6,678 nucleotides of DNA from contig JAFXMJ010000094.1 in the NCBI GenBank assembly GCA_017530465.1, positions 1-6,678 on the forward strand, in the 5' to 3' direction. The translations under genes and the position numbers were made by a program. Below, piece by piece: positions 1 to 5,808 of this stretch. The notes under the pieces are model-generated. The model had not been told where the DNA came from. It ran no database searches and saw nothing but the letters and a program-made list of their open reading frames with translations. This DNA is from Bacteroidales bacterium (GTDB taxonomy: Bacteria > Bacteroidota > Bacteroidia > Bacteroidales > UBA3824). The first letter of the stretch is position 1; each line of letters starts with the position of its first letter.

Positions 1-2357
1 AGTTCTATCGTTTCGCCCGTGAGTATGTTTTTGATTCTTTGTGACATCACTTTGCGACCGCTCATATCCGTCACTGTGATTTCGGAGTTGCTGATGTCGG
101 AGGGCGCAGTGATGCTGATTGTGCCTGTGGTTGGGTTGGGGTAGGCGAGGAGTGGCGTCTGTGGGCGCAGCTGTTCGCTTGTGGCGGTTGGCGTGTCGTC
201 AAGGTCTATGACGACGCTGTTGCCGATGTTGGATGTGGCGTCGTCGTACTTATTGAGTACATAATAAGTATAGGTGGTGCCGCGCTCGATGTGGTGCGTG
301 AATGTCCTTGTGGCGGTGTCGGATATTGATTGCAATAGTTCATCGTTGCAATATACCTCGTAGCCTGATATGGTGTGACCGTCTTTTTGTGGGCTGCCGC
401 TGTCTATCGAGATGTCGTCGAGATAGACAGCCGTAGAGCCGCCTTTTTCGGTGATGTGGCTTATATTAATGTATATGGATTTTCCTGCAAATTCGTTGAG
501 CGGTATTTCGTATTTTTCCCAATCGCTACCTATTGTTATGGATACGATTTCGGTGTAGCGCGACGTCCTGGTATTTTGGCTGATTTTCAATGTTGATGTG
601 CCGCCTTCCGACTTCGCCCAGAATCGCAGGGTGTCGCCCTCCTTGATGGCTAATGTAGGCAGTGTCAGGTAGTCGTTGGTGGTGCTGTTGCTGTTGTAAA
701 AAAAATCGCTGGTTTGCGTTGCTGTATTGCTCGCGATGCAGGCATTGCCGCTGTGTGCGTCGGTATCCGTGACGATGTGCCATGCGCTGCAGTCATTGTC
801 CATATCCACATTAGCGATGAAAACATTCTCTATCTCGGCTTCCGTGCGGATGTTTTCAAAGTCTTCGTTAAATTTAGATGTAGATAATTGCATTGTGTTC
901 CAAGAAATTACGGCGATGGTGCTGTCGCTGTTTGGAGTCGCGCTCACGATGGCGGGCAGGTATTTTTCGCCGATGTTGAGCGGATTGTATGGCATAATCT
1001 CCTTTACGTGCGTATTGAGGGCGAGCGGATATTGGAGTTGGTTGTCGAGGTTGGAAGATGGTGCCCACGCTTTTGAAAGCATTTGGAAAAAGTCGTCCAC
1101 AGGATTGTTGCAGTCGGCGTATCCGCCGCTGAGGACTCCAATCACCTGTTTTTTGCTGTTGAGCAGCGATGCGCCCGACGAGCCGCCTTCTGTGGTGCCC
1201 ACGCTCCATTGTGCTATGTGCCAGTGTACAAAACTTTTGTAGTGCACTTCTTGGTCTTCTTCTGGGTAGCTGTCCTGATATGGTTTTTGGTATGCAAGCG
1301 AGATTTTTTTGACGTCGCCCTGTGGATGGTGTATCGTGGCAACGCTCGATATGGCGTCGGTCTCTGAAATGCTGAGTCCGGCGTAGTAGGGCGCGTATTC
1401 GTCGGGGATTTGTTTTTTGAGTTTCAGGAGTGAAAAGTCCATTGTCGGGTATTTGGTCGATGACGTATGTCCAAACTTGTCGTTGTATTTTTCCTGTGTT
1501 GCTGTGGCTACTAAAGATGCGCCCGTCATCGACTGATAACCAGATGACGCGGGGCGGAGTCCGCACGATTGGCTTTCAAAATTGAAATATGCCACGGTAT
1601 TGTTTGCCGACTCTTGGTCGCAGACACAGTGCGCGGCGGTGAGCACGTATGGAGTCTGGTCGCAGTTGACATTGTTGACGATAGTGCCGGTGCAGACGAA
1701 TGACTCCATATTTCTATCGATGGTGAGCAGTACAACGGCGTGCTTGATGTCCTGGAAAGCCTGCCCCTCGTCGCAATTGACGTCGATTTCGTTTTTGCAT
1801 GAATTACCGTAGCCCAATCCCTTGCTCTGCTTGCCAAACATATTGGCGTAGTCGTAGCAAATGGCATTGATGGTGAAGTCGTCTTGCTTTACACCCTGAG
1901 GCACAAATAGTTCGACGTGGATGGTGTCGCCCTGTATCTGTCGTGTGAGCAGCGACATATCGGATTCCCGGCTTGTGAGTGCGCCGAGGATGTCGTCCTT
2001 GTCGTTGTTGTAGATATAAAGTTCGCTGCCCTCGGCGATTGTGAGGCCTTCTGTCCTGATGCCGATGGAGTGCGCGCCTTGCGATGTGAGCGTGATGGTG
2101 TAGATGGTGCCGCCGTCGGTGTCGGTGACGGTGGATTGTTTCATAAAATCGATGTCGCATGGCAGCAGCTTGCCAAAATATGCGCGTCCCTTGGTGTGTA
2201 TAGGTGTGGTCTTGGATGTAGGCGGGGCGATGCTGATGGCTCTTGAGCCTGTCAAAATATTGGCGTGGATGCTTCTGGGCTGCTTTGCGAGCTCTATCTG
2301 TGCGGTGGCTGTGAGTGCTGCCACGGCGAGTATTATCGTTATTATAATGTTCTTCAT
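1..2357 (-). CDS. Secreted lysyl-endopeptidase-like S1 serine protease with T9SS sorting domain (3' end cut by window)
   Basis: I read one uninterrupted frame of 785 codons from the ATG at 2357 to the window edge. Residues 1-19 are a Sec signal peptide (MKN, hydrophobic core, cleavage near ATA|Q). Residues 20-179 resemble the propeptide of Achromobacter lyticus protease I-type enzymes. The catalytic domain is about 180-440: Cys187 and Cys195 in an SCxxxIDVNC-like start, CTGTIVNN from Cys222, TAAHC with His243, MDFSLL with Asp307, and GGSSGAS with Ser394, a complete triad. Asp422 sits where Asp225 gives lysine specificity in A. lyticus protease I (from memory). Residues 497-652 form a cleaved-adhesin/MAM-like jelly roll ending YLDDISI, flanked by fibronectin-like strands. 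From about 736 (AYPNPTTG) a type A T9SS C-terminal domain begins; about 20-30 residues are probably missing. Expected role: extracellular or surface-anchored cleavage of proteins after lysine. Lysine specificity is inferred; the protease and T9SS calls are strong. Confidence 0.93.
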   Translation of the reverse strand, partial: MKNIIITIILAVAALTATAQIELAKQPRSIHANILTGSRAISIAPPTSKTTPIHTKGRAYFGKLLPCDIDFMKQSTVTDTDGGTIYTITLTSQGAHSIGIRTEGLTIAEGSELYIYNNDKDDILGALTSRESDMSLLTRQIQGDTIHVELFVPQGVKQDDFTINAICYDYANMFGKQSKGLGYGNSCKNEIDVNCDEGQAFQDIKHAVVLLTIDRNMESFVCTGTIVNNVNCDQTPYVLTAAHCVCDQESANNTVAYFNFESQSCGLRPASSGYQSMTGASLVATATQEKYNDKFGHTSSTKYPTMDFSLLKLKKQIPDEYAPYYAGLSISETDAISSVATIHHPQGDVKKISLAYQKPYQDSYPEEDQEVHYKSFVHWHIAQWSVGTTEGGSSGASLLNSKKQVIGVLSGGYADCNNPVDDFFQMLSKAWAPSSNLDNQLQYPLALNTHVKEIMPYNPLNIGEKYLPAIVSATPNSDSTIAVISWNTMQLSTSKFNEDFENIRTEAEIENVFIANVDMDNDCSAWHIVTDTDAHSGNACIASNTATQTSDFFYNSNSTTNDYLTLPTLAIKEGDTLRFWAKSEGGTSTLKISQNTRTSRYTEIVSITIGSDWEKYEIPLNEFAGKSIYINISHITEKGGSTAVYLDDISIDSGSPQKDGHTISGYEVYCNDELLQSISDTATRTFTHHIERGTTYTYYVLNKYDDATSNIGNSVVIDLDDTPTATSEQLRPQTPLLAYPNPTTGTISITAPSDISNSEITVTDMSGRKVMSQRIKNILTGETIE

Positions 2358-2381
2358 ATTTGACAATAATGTATAGCTCGG

Positions 2382-2389
2382 CAAAGATA
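2382..2389 (-). promoter_or_regulatory. Predicted Bacteroidota -7 element for the protease gene
   Basis: On the minus strand this reads TATCTTTG, an exact match to the TAnnTTTG element used by the Bacteroidota primary sigma factor. Transcription would begin about 7 bases downstream, near 2375, leaving a leader of under 20 bases before the ATG at 2357. The partner -33 element is weak: the nearest TTG on this strand is at 2415-2413, 23 bases upstream, inside one of the TTTGCAA repeats. There is no Shine-Dalgarno sequence before the start codon, which is usual in this phylum. Confidence 0.55.
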
Positions 2390-2408
2390 ATTATAAACAA
2401 TGATTTAG

Positions 2409-2426
2409 TTTGCAATAAATTTGCAA
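2409..2426. repeat. Two TTTGCAA copies 11 bp apart in the divergent promoter region
   Basis: TTTGCAA occurs at 2409-2415 and again at 2420-2426. Each contains the palindrome TTGCAA, and the 11-bp offset places both on the same face of the helix. They lie just upstream of the predicted protease promoter and 40-60 bp upstream of the predicted promoter of the LysM gene. The arrangement fits a protein binding site serving one or both promoters, but the surrounding DNA is very AT-rich and chance is possible. Confidence 0.35.
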
Positions 2427-2442
2427 AAAAATTATAAATGAA

Positions 2443-2474
2443 TTTCTGATTTTGCCATTGGTTTGTTAACTTTG
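2443..2474 (+). promoter_or_regulatory. Predicted promoter of the LysM/binding-protein gene
   Basis: TAACTTTG at 2467-2474 matches the Bacteroidota -7 element TAnnTTTG exactly. TTTCTG at 2443-2448 lies 18 bases upstream and is an approximate -33 element (consensus TTTG). Transcription would start near 2481, giving a leader of about 20 bases before the ATG at 2502. The promoter is back to back with that of the protease, within a 144-bp intergenic region. Confidence 0.55.
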
Positions 2475-2501
2475 TAGCGGATTTTTACAGTATTAAGTCA
2501 G

Positions 2502-4361
2502 ATGAAAAAGAGATTAATTGCGATAATAATGGCGTTGACGTGCGGTATGGGCACGCTCTATGCGCAGAATGTGGTGAAAAACGAAACTTTCATCACTGTG
2601 AACGGCACTAAGATGTACCTTCACAAGATTCGTCCTGGTGAGACCATCGAGGCTATTGCCAAGGCGTACAATACCACGGTGCAGATCATCAGTATGAACA
2701 ATCAGGACTTGCAGGGCAAGTTTCCCGAGGGTGTCATGATCAAAATTCCCGCTACTGCCGACATTGCCACGGGCGGTAGCACACAGGAATTTGCGTACCA
2801 TCAGGTGGAGAAGAAGCAGTCGCTCTACGGCATTGCCCGCAGATATGGCGTCACCGAAGACGACATCATCCGCTACAACCCCAAGGCGCAAAGTGGTATC
2901 AAGGCGGGTGAGGTGCTCAAGATTCCTGTTGGCAATGTGAAAGACCCCGACCGTCACGACCTCAATTTTGTGTTCCATACGGTGAAGCAGAATGAGAGCG
3001 TCAATTCTATATGCACGCTCTACCATGTGGATCTCAACGATTTCTACAAGTACAACCCGAAGTCGAGGACGAGTTTCAAGGAGGGCGACGTTGTGGTGCT
3101 GCCCAAGAGTGAATCGTTCTTTGAGCCGATTCCCGAGGATGGCGCAGAGACGGCTGACAATCTCGAAAATGCCGATATGGTGCGCATCGAGGCTGCCAAA
3201 AGCCCCGACTACACCTCCTGCGAGACTTACCATTACTCTAAGTCTAAGACCATCCGCGTTGCATTGATGCTGCCGCTCAATCTCTCGAAAAACGAGTCTA
3301 TGATTAACGCCTACATCAACGACCCCAACAAAAACAACCTCGCCGCCAAAAACACTGAGCAGATTTTTGAGTTTTACGAAGGCGCGTTGATGTCGATAAG
3401 GGAATTTCAGCTCAAGGGTTACAATGTGCAGCTTGATGTCTATGACACTGAGCGCAGCGGCAATGCTGCCAAGATGGAGACCATCTGCTCCGACCCCGAA
3501 CTTAAGAAAGCTGACCTTATCATTGGGCCGCTTTACACGGAGAATGTGACAAGGGTAGCCAAATTTGCCAACGACAATCACATCGCGATGGTGTCGCCCT
3601 TTGCAATCAAAAACGAATTGCTGAAAGACAATCCGTACTTGTTCCAGTTTACCCCGAGCAACAATACTTCCATCGAGGAGACCGCCGAATTTTTTGCGGG
3701 CATGTCGGATTGCAACCTGATACTCCTGCACAGCAGCGAGAGCAAGCTCAAACCCGCTGAGATGACGCTCTTGCGCAATTACCGCAACATCATCAATTCC
3801 ATCAACAATCTCGCGCTCAAGGAGATAGATTTTGACAACGGCGGCAACAATGTCTTGAAATCCGCTCTCAATATCACCGAGACCAATGTGATTGTGGTGA
3901 CAAGCAGCGACGATGAGGTATTTATCTCCAAGATTATCAACTACTTGACCAATCTCCAGAAAAACGAAAACTATAAAATTGTGCTTCTCGGTTCCCAAAG
4001 CTGGGAGAGGGTCAATAATATCGACGTCGAATTTTTGCAGGGTATGAATTTCAGTTATCGTTCTGCAAATTTCATCAATTACGACAATCCCAAGGTGCGC
4101 AGCTTTGTATCGGACTTCCGCGATAGGTTCAATGGTGAGCCTGCAATATATGGATTTGCTGGCTACGACATCTTCAATTATTTCGTGGGGCAGGTGGCAA
4201 GCAAGGGCAAGTATTTCCATTTCTGTCCCGATGGCAATGCCTCCAACGGTCTCGCTTACAAATTTGATTTCCAGAAAGTTTCGCCACTTGGAGGCTACGA
4301 AAACCATACTAATTTCGTGCTTCAATACAGTGAGAGGTTCACTCTTGAAGAGGTGGAGTAA
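2502..4361 (+). CDS. Secreted protein with three LysM domains fused to a type I periplasmic-binding-protein fold
   Basis: This 619-residue protein starts with a Sec signal peptide (MKKR, hydrophobic core, probable cleavage at LYA|Q after residue 21). Three LysM modules follow at about 39-83, 99-143 and 157-201. Each has the usual opening (for example HKIRPGETIEAIAKAY) and a closing KIP or LP motif after an NN or YNP turn. LysM domains bind the glycan backbone of peptidoglycan, so the protein is probably anchored to the wall in the periplasm. After a linker (about 205-247), residues 251-570 resemble the Peripla_BP_6/leucine-binding fold: an IRVALMLPL first strand, FYEGALMSI helix, ADLIIGPLYTENV, AMVSPFAIK and, near the end, PAIYGFAGYDIFNYF. 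No transporter genes adjoin it, so a substrate-capture role is not supported; a structural or regulatory envelope role is inferred. The start follows a matching promoter and leaves a proper signal peptide. Apart from codon 5 the gene uses no TTA, CTA or TCA codons. Confidence 0.92.
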   Translation: MKKRLIAIIMALTCGMGTLYAQNVVKNETFITVNGTKMYLHKIRPGETIEAIAKAYNTTVQIISMNNQDLQGKFPEGVMIKIPATADIATGGSTQEFAYHQVEKKQSLYGIARRYGVTEDDIIRYNPKAQSGIKAGEVLKIPVGNVKDPDRHDLNFVFHTVKQNESVNSICTLYHVDLNDFYKYNPKSRTSFKEGDVVVLPKSESFFEPIPEDGAETADNLENADMVRIEAAKSPDYTSCETYHYSKSKTIRVALMLPLNLSKNESMINAYINDPNKNNLAAKNTEQIFEFYEGALMSIREFQLKGYNVQLDVYDTERSGNAAKMETICSDPELKKADLIIGPLYTENVTRVAKFANDNHIAMVSPFAIKNELLKDNPYLFQFTPSNNTSIEETAEFFAGMSDCNLILLHSSESKLKPAEMTLLRNYRNIINSINNLALKEIDFDNGGNNVLKSALNITETNVIVVTSSDDEVFISKIINYLTNLQKNENYKIVLLGSQSWERVNNIDVEFLQGMNFSYRSANFINYDNPKVRSFVSDFRDRFNGEPAIYGFAGYDIFNYFVGQVASKGKYFHFCPDGNASNGLAYKFDFQKVSPLGGYENHTNFVLQYSERFTLEEVE

Positions 4362-4363
4362 TC

Positions 4364-4392
4364 GAAGTAATTGATTTAATTGAAGTAATTGA
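4364..4392. repeat. Short direct repeat after the LysM gene
   Basis: GAAGTAATTGA occurs at 4364-4374 and 4382-4392, an 18-bp period, starting two bases after the TAA stop of the LysM gene. It shares the AATTG core with the repeat patch on the other side of the terminator. Function is unknown. It may be a slippage product or a remnant of an AATTG-rich repeat spread between genes. Confidence 0.6.
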
Positions 4393-4410
4393 GAAATATA
4401 TAATAAATGA

Positions 4411-4450
4411 AAGCGGCGCATCTTCTTACGAAGTGCGCCGCTTAATTTTT
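4411..4450. terminator. Bidirectional intrinsic terminator between convergent genes
   Basis: A perfect 10-bp stem pairs AAGCGGCGCA (4411-4420) with TGCGCCGCTT (4434-4443). The enclosed bases extend it: after one bulged T, CTTC pairs with GAAG around a TTAC loop. On the plus strand it is followed by AATTTTT, a good terminator tail for the LysM gene. On the minus strand the hairpin is followed by a T-rich stretch, so it can also terminate the GAPDH transcript, whose stop codon lies 56 bp away. No other terminator-like hairpin with a GC stem was seen in this gap. Confidence 0.85.
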
Positions 4451-4456
4451 GTCGGA

Positions 4457-4502
4457 TAATTGTCAATTGCCAATTATCAGCTAATTGCTAATTGTCAATT
4501 AC
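4457..4502. repeat. AATTG heptamer array forming an imperfect palindrome over the GAPDH stop codon
   Basis: Six 7-base units of consensus YAATTRY fill this stretch, three on each side of CAGC at 4478-4481. The same bases make an imperfect inverted repeat: TAATTG, CAATT and CAATTA on the left arm pair with TAATTG, AATTG and CAATTA on the right arm around a TCAGC centre, with small mismatches between blocks. The right end includes the GAPDH stop (TTA at 4499-4501, read as TAA on the minus strand). The stem is AT-only, so it is a weak hairpin and is more likely a repeat element than the terminator itself. Confidence 0.7.
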
Positions 4503-5566
4503 TTAACCTCCGAGAAGTACTTGATTGTACGAACCATCTGCGAGGTGTAGGAGTTCTCGTTGTCGTACCAAGAAACAACCTGTACCTGGTAGGTGTTGTC
4601 GTCGATCTTGCTTACCATGGTCTGGGTAGCGTCGAAGAGCGAGCCAAACTTCATGCCGATGATGTCAGAAGAAACGATCTGATCCTCGGTGTAGCCGAAA
4701 GACTCAGTCTGAGCAGCCTTCATAGCAGCGTTGATGCCTTCTACGGTAACGTCCTTAGCCTTAACTACAGCCACGAGAATTGTGGTAGAGCCGGTGGGGG
4801 TGGGAACGCGCTGAGCAGAACCGATGAGCTTGCCGTTGAGCTCGGGGATAACGAGGCCGATAGCCTTAGCTGCGCCAGTCGAGTTGGGAACGATGTTGCA
4901 AGCACCTGCACGCGAACGACGGAGGTCGCCCTTGCGCTGAGGACCGTCGAGAATCATCTGGTCGCCAGTGTAAGCGTGGATGGTGGACATGATACCCGAA
5001 GCGATGGGAGCGTATTTGTTGAGGGCTGCAGCCATAGGAGCCAAGCAGTTGGTGGTGCAGGATGCTGCGGAGATAATCTTGTCAGCAGCGGTAAGGGTCT
5101 TGTGGTTAACGTTGTAAACGATGGTCGGGAGGTCGTTGCCAGCGGGAGCCGAGATAACAACCTTCTTTGCGCCAGCGTCGATGTGAGCCTGAGCCTTAGC
5201 CTTGCTGGTGTAGAAACCAGTACATTCGAGCACTACGTCAACATTGAGTTTGCCCCAGGGGAGTTCAGCTGCGTTAGGCTTTGCGTAGATGGTGATCTCC
5301 TTGCCGTCAACAATGATAGAACCCGGAACCTTCACAGTCTTGCCGTCTTCTTCGAGAACAGCGTCCTTGTAAGCAACAGTGTGCTTGCCCTCGCCAAACT
5401 TGCCAGCGAAACCACCCTGTGCGGTGTCATACTTGAGAAGGTGAGCGAGCATCTTGGGGGAAGTGAGGTCGTTGATAGCAACAACTTCATAGCCCTCTGC
5501 TTCAAACATCTGACGGAAAGCCAGACGACCGATACGGCCAAAACCGTTAATAGCTACTTTTGTCAT
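4499..5566 (-). CDS. gapA: Type I glyceraldehyde-3-phosphate dehydrogenase
   Basis: This cytoplasmic enzyme catalyses the reversible, phosphorylating oxidation of glyceraldehyde 3-phosphate to 1,3-bisphosphoglycerate, central to glycolysis and gluconeogenesis. The NAD-binding N terminus has NGFGRIGR at residues 7-14 and Asp33 at the end of the second strand, the residue that favours NAD over NADP. The catalytic motif SCTTNC places the nucleophile at Cys170, and His197 (STIHAYT) is the general base. DLRRSRA, NSTGAAKA and QRVPTPTGS follow, and WYDNENSY is at 333-340. At 355 residues it is some 15-25 longer than E. coli GapA; the extra length seems to lie around residues 50-90. The start is the first ATG, preceded by an AT-rich leader. 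Codons are those of a highly expressed gene (GTT, GGC/GGT, CTC, AAG, AAC, GAC; no TTA, CTA or TCA). It is monocistronic as far as visible. Confidence 0.98.
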   Translation of the reverse strand: MTKVAINGFGRIGRLAFRQMFEAEGYEVVAINDLTSPKMLAHLLKYDTAQGGFAGKFGEGKHTVAYKDAVLEEDGKTVKVPGSIIVDGKEITIYAKPNAAELPWGKLNVDVVLECTGFYTSKAKAQAHIDAGAKKVVISAPAGNDLPTIVYNVNHKTLTAADKIISAASCTTNCLAPMAAALNKYAPIASGIMSTIHAYTGDQMILDGPQRKGDLRRSRAGACNIVPNSTGAAKAIGLVIPELNGKLIGSAQRVPTPTGSTTILVAVVKAKDVTVEGINAAMKAAQTESFGYTEDQIVSSDIIGMKFGSLFDATQTMVSKIDDNTYQVQVVSWYDNENSYTSQMVRTIKYFSEVK

Positions 5567-5619
5567 TTTATTATGTTAGTTAAAATTAATTGATAATATG
5601 TCTCTTGTTTTAACGTGCG

Positions 5620-5627
5620 CAAATTTA
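5620..5627 (-). promoter_or_regulatory. Predicted -7 element for gapA
   Basis: The minus strand reads TAAATTTG here, an exact TAnnTTTG match. Transcription would start near 5613, leaving a leader of about 47 bases that is A/T-rich next to the start codon. I found no clear TTTG -33 element 17-23 bases upstream, which is surprising for a gene expected to be strongly expressed, so the true promoter could differ. Confidence 0.5.
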
Positions 5628-5764
5628 GCAATAATTTTGATACGGTGTACGGATTTTGATATAATTTTTTTGTTAAGAAATGTTTTCGGCGGCGGATGCT
5701 TGTTGTATGTGGCCGTCGGCATACATCTAATATCGTCAACAACCCTATTTGGCAAATTATTTCC

Positions 5765-5791
5765 TTGATTCAAAAATCTTTGTTATATTTG
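5765..5791 (+). promoter_or_regulatory. Predicted promoter of the AlbA_2-domain gene
   Basis: TATATTTG at 5784-5791 matches the -7 element exactly. A TTG at 5765-5767, 16 bases upstream, is a weak -33 candidate. The predicted transcription start, near 5798, is only about 11 bases before the ATG at 5809, so the leader would be very short and the message nearly leaderless. Confidence 0.5.
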
Positions 5792-5808
5792 CCAAAAATA
5801 TCAAAATA

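Noticed and set aside
874..2415. Several minus-strand open frames of 113-230 codons (874-1566, 1526-1867, 1804-2415)
   Set aside because: They are out of frame with the continuous protease reading frame, which carries the catalytic triad, signal peptide and T9SS domain. Their translations are rich in Arg, His and Gln, typical of shadow frames.
2502..2570. Possible lipoprotein signal in the LysM protein (Cys14)
   Set aside because: The residues before Cys14 (A-L-T) are a poor lipobox, and a better signal peptidase I site follows at residue 21.
2514..4466. 650-codon open frame on the minus strand, opposite the LysM gene
   Set aside because: It is exactly codon-opposed to a gene with clear signal peptide and domains, and stays open only because that gene avoids TTA, CTA and TCA. 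Its translation shows no recognisable domain or signal sequence.
4460..5593. 377-codon open frame on the plus strand, opposite gapA
   Set aside because: It mirrors gapA codon by codon and is low-complexity in translation. It also starts inside the AATTG repeat array.
5576..5773. 65-codon minus-strand open frame in the gapA upstream region
   Set aside because: It overlaps the predicted gapA promoter and leader, has no recognisable domain and lies in an AT-rich intergenic region.
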